From contig CAMYOG010000058.1 in the NCBI GenBank assembly GCA_947259925.1, positions 1 to 64,000 of the forward strand: a stretch of 64,000 nt of DNA. The letters are read 5' to 3'. Within the stretch, counting starts at the first letter, position 1; every line of letters begins with the position of its first letter. The position numbers and the translations under genes were made by a program. Under the pieces are notes generated by a model. It saw nothing but the letters and a program-made list of their open reading frames with translations. It was not told the DNA's origin and ran no database searches. Shown here piece by piece: positions 51,593-58,653 of this stretch. The stretch comes from Thermoanaerobaculia bacterium (GTDB lineage Bacteria > Acidobacteriota > Thermoanaerobaculia > Multivoradales > JAHEKO01).

Positions 51593-52233
51593 GCGAGCAC
51601 TCGCACGAATCGATCGGCCGCAGCCAGCTTCGCCGGCTCGAAACGCTCACGGATTGCGTCTACGCGCTGGCCCTGGTGACCGTGATGCGCTGGCTGCCGC
51701 TGCCGGAAGAGAGTGTCGTCGTCGGCGAGGAGCATTGGATGCTCGAGCTCTTCGCCGAGTTCTCGGGCAATCTCGTCGCCGCTCTGATCGGCCTGGTGTT
51801 CATCATCATGTACTGGCTGCGCAGCAATCAGCTTTCCGCTCATCTCGAGCGGACGGACAAGATGCACACGGTCTTCTCGATCTTGTCGGTGGCCGCCGTG
51901 GTGCTGTTGCTGTACGTGGTCCGGGTGAGCGCCGAGGTGGCGGCTCCGGCACGCCGCTCCGGGGAGAGCCTCGCGGTCTTCCTGATCGGCGCGATGGGTG
52001 CGGCGGCGTGGTGGCACGCACGGCGAAAGGGCCTGGTACGAGCGGGCATCTCGTCGGAGGAGGCCTCCGGAGTGCAGCTGGAGGCCTACACCGAGCCGAT
52101 CGTCGCCCTGATCACGCTGCCCTTCGCCTACGTCGGCGAAATCGTCTGGAACGTGGCCTGGCTGGCCTATATCCCGGTGGCCGCGCTGCTCCGGCGTCGG
52201 TCACTCCGCAAAGCCGAGAGCGACCGGCCGTAG
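51589..52233 (+). CDS. TMEM175-like (DUF1211) membrane channel protein
   Basis: 214 residues, about five helices. The N-terminal 'RLETLTDCVYALALVTVMRW' aligns with the TMEM175 filter-helix signature 'R-x-FSDxVxAI', with Leu-Thr replacing Phe-Ser. Bacterial TMEM175 proteins are K+ channels built differently from TVGYGD channels. Because the signature is degenerate, channel activity is an inference. Translationally coupled (ATGA) to the K+ channel gene. Confidence 0.75.
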   Translation: MSEHSHESIGRSQLRRLETLTDCVYALALVTVMRWLPLPEESVVVGEEHWMLELFAEFSGNLVAALIGLVFIIMYWLRSNQLSAHLERTDKMHTVFSILSVAAVVLLLYVVRVSAEVAAPARRSGESLAVFLIGAMGAAAWWHARRKGLVRAGISSEEASGVQLEAYTEPIVALITLPFAYVGEIVWNVAWLAYIPVAALLRRRSLRKAESDRP

Positions 52234-52352
52234 CCGAGCAGCTGCCCGACCGCCCGGCCGCCGGGGAGCGCGAGCGGATGCTCGGATGGCTCGGTATATC
52301 GTCAGCCGTAGCCGGGATGGTCCTACGAACAGAGTGAGCCGGCATTGAGCGG

Positions 52353-54542
52353 ATGTCGACAGGTCCGATAACCGAGTCCAAAGAGAAGAGGCCTCGCCTC
52401 AGCCTTTCGCGGGCCGTTCTGCTGGCGCTCGGTCTCGGAGTCGCGACCGGGCTCTTCTTCGGCGAGCACTGCGCGCCGCTCAAGGTGCTCGGCGACGTCT
52501 TCATCGGCCTGCTGCAGATGACGGTGCTGCCGTACATCGTCTTCGCGTTGATTGCCAACATAGGCAGCCTCGAGGTGGACGGGGCCAGGGCGATGGCGCG
52601 TTGGGGCGCGGCGACCATGCTGGTGCTCTGGGGCGTGACGGTCGCCGTGATCCTCGTCATGCCTCTGGCGCTACCCGCATTTCAGAGCGGCTCCTTCTTC
52701 AGCTCCAGCCTGGTGGAAGCGCGCGAGGAGATCGACTTTCTCGAGCTCTACATTCCGGTCAACCCCTTCCGCTCGCTCGCGGAGAACCTGATCCCGGCGG
52801 TCGTCCTCTTCTGCATCGTTCTGGGAGCCGCGCTGATCGGCTCCCCCGGGACGGACAGCCTGCTCACGCCGATGAGGGTGGCGCTCGACGCCATGGGCCG
52901 GATCGTCAGGTGGGTGGCGAAGCTCACGCCCCTCGGCGTCTTCGGGCTCGCGGCGCACGCGGCGGGAACCCTGACGCTCGAGCAGTTCGGCCGTCTGCAG
53001 GGCTACGTCATCCTCTACGTCGCCGCCGCGGTGCTGCTGAGCTTCGTGATCCTGCCGGCGCTGGTGGCGGCCGTCACTCCGTTCAAGATGCGCGAGGTCG
53101 TCGGCGTCTCGAGGGACGCCCTGATCACCGCCCTCGCTACCGACAACGTCTTCATCGTGCTGCCGCTGCTGATCGAGGGCGCCAAGGATCTCTTCGAGCG
53201 TCACGGCCTGCGGACCGAGGCGACCGATCGGGAGATCGACATCGCGATGCCGCTCGCCTTCCCGTTCCCCAACGCCGGGCGCCTGCTGGCGATGATCTTC
53301 ATTCCGTTCGCCGCCTGGTTCGTCGGCCGCTCCCTTCCGCTTGCCGACTATCCGGTGCTGATCGTCTCGGGTGTCTCGAGCCTGTTCGCCAAGGTGACCG
53401 TCGCCGTGCCCTTCCTGCTCGATCTGGTCGAGCTGCCGGCCGATCTGTTCAATCTCTTCCTGCTCGCCGGCGTCTTGGCCGGGCGCTTCAACTCGCTAGC
53501 CGGCGCCATGCACCTGTTCGCCTTCACCCTGATCGTCGCCGCGGGCGTGAGCGGCCTGGTCCGGCTGCACCGGCCCAGGGCCATGGGGGGTCTTCTGTTG
53601 ACGGTGGCGGTCCTGCTGGTCGCGATCGCCGGGGCTCGATTGATCATCGGGCGCACGTTGGAGACGCTGGCCGCCCAGGGCAGCGTCCTCGACCGGATGG
53701 AGCTCAAGTACCCGGCGAAGCCGGCGAGGGTTCTCGAGAGCATGAGCGCCGATCCGCTCTCGCTGGCCAAGGGCGAATCGGTGCTCGACCGCATTCGCCG
53801 GCGCGGCGCCTTGCGGGTCGCCTTCAACCCGCAGCGGCTGCCGTTCTGCTACCTCGACTCGGCAGGCCGCCCGCTCGGCTTCGACGTCGAGATGGCTCAC
53901 CGGCTGGCCGACCACCTCGGTGTCTCCCTGGAGCTCGCGCCGCTGGGTCTCGAGAAACTCGACCCGGATCACACCGCCGAGTACTTCGATCTGGCGATGG
54001 CCGGGATTCCCGCCACTCCGAAGCGCTACCGTGACTACCTGCTGAGCGATCCGTACCTCGAGGCCACTCTCGCTCTCGTCGTGCGCGACCACCGGCGCGA
54101 CGACTTCGACTCCCTCGAGGAGGTGCGGGAGTCGGACTACGGTCTGGCGGTTCTCGACGAGCCGCTTCTCGTAGAGGGTGCGCGCGAGCTTCTGCCGCGC
54201 GCCCGCGTCGTGCCGACTCCCGATCTCGAGACCTTCTTCGAGGGTCGGCTCGAAGGGGCCGACGCCATGCTTCTGATTGCCGAGGTCGGATCGGCCTGGA
54301 CGCTCCTGCACCCCGAGTTCCACGTCGTGACGCCCTGGATGGATCGACGGAGCGTGCCGCTCGCCTACGTCATCGGGGGTCACGATCGCGAGCTCCGCGC
54401 GCTCATCGACGACTGGATCCTCGGACTGAAGCTCGACGGCACGATCGACGAGCTCTACGAGCACTGGGTCCTGGGTCGCGCGGCGGAGCAGCGCGGCCCC
54501 CGCTGGTCGATCGCCTGCGACGTTCTCGGCTGGATCGACTGA
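52353..54542 (+). CDS. DAACS-type symporter fused to a family-3 solute-binding domain
   Basis: 729 residues. Residues ~15-420 are a dicarboxylate/amino acid:cation symporter ('LLQMTVLPYIVFALIANIGS', 'ITALATDNVFIVLPLLIEGA', 'ADLFNLFLLAGVLAGRFNSL'); the usual 'NMDGT' in TM7 is replaced by 'PNAGRLLA'. A further helix (~425-445) exports the C-terminal SBP_bac_3 domain (~480-715: 'RRRGALRVAFNPQRLPFCYL', 'LGFDVEMAHRLADHLGVSLE', 'GLKLDGTIDELYEHWV'). A tethered binding domain probably feeds substrate to the symporter. Separated by 119 bases from the channel pair, so it may be read through from the same promoter. Confidence 0.85.
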   Translation: MSTGPITESKEKRPRLSLSRAVLLALGLGVATGLFFGEHCAPLKVLGDVFIGLLQMTVLPYIVFALIANIGSLEVDGARAMARWGAATMLVLWGVTVAVILVMPLALPAFQSGSFFSSSLVEAREEIDFLELYIPVNPFRSLAENLIPAVVLFCIVLGAALIGSPGTDSLLTPMRVALDAMGRIVRWVAKLTPLGVFGLAAHAAGTLTLEQFGRLQGYVILYVAAAVLLSFVILPALVAAVTPFKMREVVGVSRDALITALATDNVFIVLPLLIEGAKDLFERHGLRTEATDREIDIAMPLAFPFPNAGRLLAMIFIPFAAWFVGRSLPLADYPVLIVSGVSSLFAKVTVAVPFLLDLVELPADLFNLFLLAGVLAGRFNSLAGAMHLFAFTLIVAAGVSGLVRLHRPRAMGGLLLTVAVLLVAIAGARLIIGRTLETLAAQGSVLDRMELKYPAKPARVLESMSADPLSLAKGESVLDRIRRRGALRVAFNPQRLPFCYLDSAGRPLGFDVEMAHRLADHLGVSLELAPLGLEKLDPDHTAEYFDLAMAGIPATPKRYRDYLLSDPYLEATLALVVRDHRRDDFDSLEEVRESDYGLAVLDEPLLVEGARELLPRARVVPTPDLETFFEGRLEGADAMLLIAEVGSAWTLLHPEFHVVTPWMDRRSVPLAYVIGGHDRELRALIDDWILGLKLDGTIDELYEHWVLGRAAEQRGPRWSIACDVLGWID

Positions 54543-54644
54543 CCCGGCTTCGGGTCGCCGCGAGGCCGCTCCACCTGTTAACCTTCCGCAGCTTTGTCGA
54601 GCACCGGAATCATGAACGAGTCTCTTCCTAGAGAGAGGTGTCAG

Positions 54645-56225
54645 ATGGTACGACTTCGTATGGCAGGGCGGGTCGCCCTGCTGCTGGTGACGATCGCGGG
54701 CCTGTCCGGCCCGACGTCGGTCGTGGCCGCCGACGGCAAGCCGAACATCCTCGTCGTCTGGGGCGACGACATCGGCATGTCGAACATCTCCTACAACACG
54801 CGCGGACTGATGGGATACCGCACGCCCAACATCGACCGCATCGCCAACGAGGGCATGGCCTTTACGGACTACTACGGCGAGCAGTCCTGCACGGCGGGGC
54901 GCTCCTCGTTCATCACCGGCCAGAGCGTGTTCCGCACCGGCCTGTCCAAGGTCGGCCTGCCGAACGCCGAGCAGGGCATGCAGAAGGAAGACCCGACCAT
55001 CGCCACGGTGCTGAAGGCTCGAGGGTACGCGACCGGCCAGTTCGGCAAGAACCACCTCGGCGACCGGGACGAGCACCTGCCGACGATGCACGGCTTCGAC
55101 GAGTTCCTCGGCAACCTCTACCACCTGAACGCCGAGGAGGAGCCGGAAAACGAGGACTACCCCACCGACTTCGTCCTGGCCGACGGCAAGACCTTCCGCG
55201 AGCGGTACGGCCCGAGGGGCGTCATCCACTCATGGGCGAACGCGGACGGCAGCCAGCGCATCGAGGACACCGGCCCGCTGACGAGGAAGCGCATGGAGAC
55301 GGTGGACGACGAGACCTCCGACCGCGCGCTCGAGTTCATCCGCGAGGCGCACGCCGCCGGCAAGCCCTGGTTCGTCTGGTGGAGCGGCACGCGCATGCAC
55401 TTCCGCACGCACGTGAAGGAGGAGTTGCGCGGCATCTCCGGCCAGGACGAGTACTCGGACGGCATGGTCGAGCACGACATGCACATCGGCAGGTTCCTGG
55501 ACCTGCTGGATGAGCTCGGCATAGCCGACGACACGATCGTCCTCTACTCGACCGACAACGGTCCGCACATGAACACCTGGCCGGACGCGGCCATGACGCC
55601 GTTCCGCGGCGAGAAGAACACGAACTGGGAAGGCGGCTGGCGGGTTCCCGCCTTCGTGCGCTGGCCCGGCAGGATCGAGGCCGGCTCGGTGACGAACGAG
55701 ATCGTGCACCACATGGACTGGCTGCCGACGTTTGCCGCCATGGCCGGCGATACGGACGTCAAGGAGCGCCTGCTGGGCGGCACCCAGCTCGGTGCCCGCA
55801 GCTACAAGGTGCACCTCGACGGCTACAACATCCTGCCGCTGCTCACCGGCGAGACCGACAAGAGCCCGCGCAACGAGATCTTCTACTTCTCCGACGACGG
55901 CGACCTGACGGCGCTGCGCTTCCGGGACTGGAAGGTCATCTTCATGGAGCAGCGCGCCGAGGCCACGTTCCAGGCCTGGCGCGAGCCGTTCGTGCTCCTG
56001 CGGGCGCCGCTGCTCGTCAACCTCCGCCGCGATCCCTATGAGCGGGGGATGGTGACCTCCAACACCTACGACGACTGGTGGCTCGACCGGCCCTACCTGA
56101 TGCTGCCGGCGGGCGACTACGTGGGCAGGTTCCTGGCGACGTTCAAGGAGTTCCCGCCGCGGCAGAAGCCGGGCAGCTTCACCATCGGGGACGCCACCAA
56201 GGCGCTGACGCCGCCGGGGGGCTGA
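54645..56225 (+). CDS. second exported arylsulfatase
   Basis: Start ATG 54645 after GAGAGGTG, 526 residues. Signal peptide ('ALLLVTIAGLSGPTSVVAAD'), 'ILVVWGDDIGMSN', motif 'CTAGR' in 'EQSCTAGRSSFITGQ', 'FGKNHLGD', 'VLYSTDNGPH'. Same C-x-A-x-R type and same order of motifs as 25465-27036, so the two are paralogues. Stand-alone here, about 100 bases after the transporter gene; a hydrolase of sulfate esters in the periplasm. Confidence 0.9.
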   Translation: MVRLRMAGRVALLLVTIAGLSGPTSVVAADGKPNILVVWGDDIGMSNISYNTRGLMGYRTPNIDRIANEGMAFTDYYGEQSCTAGRSSFITGQSVFRTGLSKVGLPNAEQGMQKEDPTIATVLKARGYATGQFGKNHLGDRDEHLPTMHGFDEFLGNLYHLNAEEEPENEDYPTDFVLADGKTFRERYGPRGVIHSWANADGSQRIEDTGPLTRKRMETVDDETSDRALEFIREAHAAGKPWFVWWSGTRMHFRTHVKEELRGISGQDEYSDGMVEHDMHIGRFLDLLDELGIADDTIVLYSTDNGPHMNTWPDAAMTPFRGEKNTNWEGGWRVPAFVRWPGRIEAGSVTNEIVHHMDWLPTFAAMAGDTDVKERLLGGTQLGARSYKVHLDGYNILPLLTGETDKSPRNEIFYFSDDGDLTALRFRDWKVIFMEQRAEATFQAWREPFVLLRAPLLVNLRRDPYERGMVTSNTYDDWWLDRPYLMLPAGDYVGRFLATFKEFPPRQKPGSFTIGDATKALTPPGG

Positions 56226-56296
56226 TCTTCGCGCCTTTTCGACTCGTCGTCGGAATCCCTGTAACGGGACGGCCGGTGCGCACCGGGCGCCTCAGG

Positions 56297-56542
56297 CTAG
56301 GAATTCGCTGAAAGGCCGACCTCCTCCAGATGCCGCGCGATCAACATCTTGATGAGGGACTGCCGGGGCACTCCCAGCCTCGAGGCCTCGCGATCGAGGG
56401 ACTCGATCATCCAGGTGGGGAAATCGACGTTGACCCGTCGTTGCTCGTGACCGGGACGCCGGGCCTTCGACAGGTCGAGATACCTGGTGATGTCCTCACC
56501 CGCGTCGAACTTCCTGTCGAGCTCTCTCGCCTTAGCCTTCAT
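56297..56542 (-). CDS. BrnA-like ribbon-helix-helix antitoxin
   Basis: 81 residues. C-terminal RHH domain 'RRVNVDFPTWMIESLDREAS' and 'RLGVPRQSLIKMLIARHLEE'. Typical BrnA arrangement: it overlaps the end of the toxin gene by 11 bases and is transcribed after it. It binds the toxin and the operator upstream. Confidence 0.82.
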   Translation of the reverse strand: MKAKARELDRKFDAGEDITRYLDLSKARRPGHEQRRVNVDFPTWMIESLDREASRLGVPRQSLIKMLIARHLEEVGLSANS

Positions 56543-56792
56543 AGAATGCGACCTCCTCTTCGCGGGATCGACGAACCGAGATGATCCGGAGGCGGTCGTC
56601 GCGGTAGGTAACGATCGCGGACCAGTGCAGATCCTCGATCTTCCCGACGATCAGGATCCTCGGCTCGTCGCTGGTCCTGGCGGGGACCGCAATCAGGTCT
56701 GGATCGTTCCACAGTTTCTGCGCCTCTTCGAAATCGATCCCGTGTGTCTTGTGGTTCGAGCGGCTCTTGCGGGCGTCGAACTCGAACTCCAT
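56532..56792 (-). CDS. brnT: BrnT-like ribonuclease toxin
   Basis: Start set at 56792 ('MEFEFDARKSRSNHKTHGID'), twelve codons inside the ORF, to match the family's conserved beginning. 86 residues: 'HGIDFEEAQKLWNDPD', 'RILIVGKIEDLHWSAIVTYR', 'LRIISVRRSREEEVAFYE', all BrnT hallmarks. RNase toxin neutralised by BrnA. Confidence 0.87.
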   Translation of the reverse strand: MEFEFDARKSRSNHKTHGIDFEEAQKLWNDPDLIAVPARTSDEPRILIVGKIEDLHWSAIVTYRDDRLRIISVRRSREEEVAFYEG

Positions 56793-56809
56793 GGTATAGA
56801 ATTTATACC
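56793..56809. promoter_or_regulatory. palindromic operator at the BrnTA start
   Basis: GGTATA-GAATT-TATACC touches the brnT start codon. This AT-rich palindrome in high-GC DNA is the likely promoter/operator for autoregulation by BrnA-BrnT. The ~280 bases beyond it, up to 57091, show only a GCGGCT/AGCCGC hairpin at 56943-56957. Confidence 0.6.
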
Positions 56810-57091
56810 TCTGGGGTATCTGAGTCAAGACGTCAGCGACCGAAGGTAGGGTCCGCGGCGCAGCCCGACAGATAGACGAGCTCGCGGGCTACGGGACGTC
56901 GCGTTTGCTCAATCGGCTTCTCCGCGAACCGCGCGACCGACAGCGGCTTTGAGCCGCCAGCCTGTGCTTCAGGCGCGGATGGCGCGAAACCCGCGAAGAC
57001 TGTCGCGCCCGGCCAATGCTCCGGCCGATCTCCGAGCGTAGCGTTTCCTCAGCCGCAGGAAAGAGCCGTGAGCCCTGCGCGGAGGAACGTC

Positions 57092-57193
57092 ATGAAGAGA
57101 AGGCTGATCTACTGGCCGGAGTTCACGCTCCTGCTGCTCGTGCTGGCGATGACGGCGGTCTTACTGTCGACCCTCGTGGCCTGGAGGCCGTAG
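57092..57193 (+). CDS. 33-residue membrane peptide
   Basis: Not in the ORF track. ATG 57092, six bases after GGAGG, encodes a basic start ('MKRRLIYWPEF') and one hydrophobic helix ('TLLLLVLAMTAVLLSTLVAW') ending 'RP' and TAG. The pattern is that of a single-pass small membrane protein. Nothing recognisable lies in 57194-57398 beyond short GATCGG-type repeats. Confidence 0.6.
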   Translation: MKRRLIYWPEFTLLLLVLAMTAVLLSTLVAWRP

Positions 57194-57398
57194 ATGCTCG
57201 GCATCGACCGAATCGGGGGCTGCTTCAGCGATCGGCGATCGCTGGCTCAGATCGGGGGCTGGAGAGCCTACCTCCGCCAGATCGGCTGGAGTCTCAATTT
57301 CAACTTCGGTCGCGGCCCGATACCGCGTCCGGAGCCCTCCCGGGCTGGAGAAGTGGCGGTACGATCGCGCTATCGCGAGGCGGCCAGCCAACATCAGG

Positions 57399-58265
57399 CT
57401 AGAACGGAAAGCCGAAGTTGATCCGGTACGCGACCAGGTCGTCGCCGGTTCGATAGCTGAGTCCGATGCGAGGTAGCTTCACGCCCCAGATCCGTATCGG
57501 CGGATCGGTCCCGAAGCTGGTGCCGACCTCGTACTGGCTCTCGATCTCGATCGGCGGCTGACCGATCTGCTCGAAGACCAGGCTGGACACGAAGCGGCGG
57601 CCGACGAGGAAGACGCTGGCGTCGAGCGGACGTCCGGCGATATCCACGCCGAGCGGAAAGCGGAAGTCGACCCCCGCTTCGACGATTCCGAGCTCGTCGG
57701 TGGACCGGTTTCCGTCGATGCCCGATACGCCGTTCCGCTTGGCCCCGGCGCCGAAGCTGCAGGTGTAGCGTCCCCGTGGCCGTTCGAGAAGCGCCCGGAC
57801 GCCGGTGGAGTAGACGAGCACCCGGTCTCCGCCGGCCGAGATCTCCTTGCCGAAGCCCACCTCCGCAAAAGGCTTGAGGAGCCACGCTCGGCCGGCAGGG
57901 AATTGGAACTCCACTCCCGGCGTGACGACCACCGTTCGCAAGTTCGCGCGGAGTGCGTCGTCGCCGGCGATCACCGCTCGCAGATCGTGGAACCCGAACG
58001 ACACCGGAAAGGTCAGCTTGAGCCCCCAGGGGTGCTCGACGATCGAGCGGAGGGTGTAGGAGATGGGGATCCGGTAGGTCTGCACCGAGCGGCCGGAGAC
58101 GCTGAAGCTGCCGAGGCCGCTGTCGAGTACGTAGGCGTAGTTGATCAGCTCGTCCGGATCGATCTGCAGGGTGGACGAGGTCTGTGCCGAGAGCGCGCCG
58201 GACACCGTCGACGAGAGGAGCGCGAGTGCGAACAGGGCCCTGGCCCGGCCGCGACCCGCCCGTAT
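57399..58265 (-). CDS. outer-membrane barrel protein with unclear start
   Basis: The ORF track runs to 59144, but the upstream part is antisense to the giant gene. The coding part begins with a signal peptide ('RARALFALALLSSTVSGALS', cleaved before AQTSS) and shows barrel strands ('RIPISYTLRSIVEHPWGLKL', 'GVEFQFPAGRAWLLKPFAEV', 'VGTSFGTDPPIRIWGVKLPR') ending 'VAYRINFGFPF'. In frame there is no ATG, GTG or TTG between the promoter at 58416 and the signal peptide; the best position is ATA at 58265. An ATG at 58342 opens a different frame. A mutated start or a frameshift is likely. ~288 residues. Confidence 0.65.
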   Translation of the reverse strand: MRAGRGRARALFALALLSSTVSGALSAQTSSTLQIDPDELINYAYVLDSGLGSFSVSGRSVQTYRIPISYTLRSIVEHPWGLKLTFPVSFGFHDLRAVIAGDDALRANLRTVVVTPGVEFQFPAGRAWLLKPFAEVGFGKEISAGGDRVLVYSTGVRALLERPRGRYTCSFGAGAKRNGVSGIDGNRSTDELGIVEAGVDFRFPLGVDIAGRPLDASVFLVGRRFVSSLVFEQIGQPPIEIESQYEVGTSFGTDPPIRIWGVKLPRIGLSYRTGDDLVAYRINFGFPF

Positions 58266-58415
58266 GGCCGCCGAGCGCCGGTTGGGCCCGTCGAGCCCGC
58301 TACCACGAGGCTCTGCACGAGGGCGATCGCCAGGAAGCTCATGGGTGGTGTCGAAGAGGAATGCGCGTGGCGCCTGAATGATCGTTTGTCGTCGACCTCC
58401 TCGCAGCGCTCGAAA

Positions 58416-58431
58416 GGCAATACGTGTGCCA
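58416..58431 (-). promoter_or_regulatory. sigma-54 promoter of the barrel gene
   Basis: Minus-strand TGGCACACGTATTGCC, the closest match to TGGCAC-N5-TTGC in the window, GG-N10-GC. Leader of about 139 bases to the presumed start. Confidence 0.72.
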
Positions 58432-58498
58432 AGCGGAGAGTCGAGTTTCAGCCGGCTCCTGGCAACCACGGTGCTCGAGCCCGGGGGGTCGAGACGGT

Positions 58499-58521
58499 AT
58501 TCCGTGACGACATCTCGTGGC
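58499..58521 (+). promoter_or_regulatory. candidate sigma-54 activator binding site (site G)
   Basis: CCGTGACGACATCTCGTG with a neighbouring GGTATTCCGTG half-site. It reads toward the giant gene but lies about 80 bp upstream of the minus-strand -24 element; activator sites work in either orientation. The remaining 363-base intergenic region shows no gene. Confidence 0.6.
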
Positions 58522-58653
58522 CGCTCCCACAGCCGGCGCTGTTGACGGCGATGCAGCCGATGACCCCGTCGACCGCACGCGCCTCGCCTGGCTGCCGATG
58601 ATACGCGTCCGATGTCATTGCGAAACTCGAGCCTACGTAGTAGAGCTGGGTAG

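Noticed and set aside
57016-57402. 128-codon plus-strand ORF
   Set aside because: No domain; it overlaps the better-supported 33-residue membrane peptide in another frame and has no Shine-Dalgarno.
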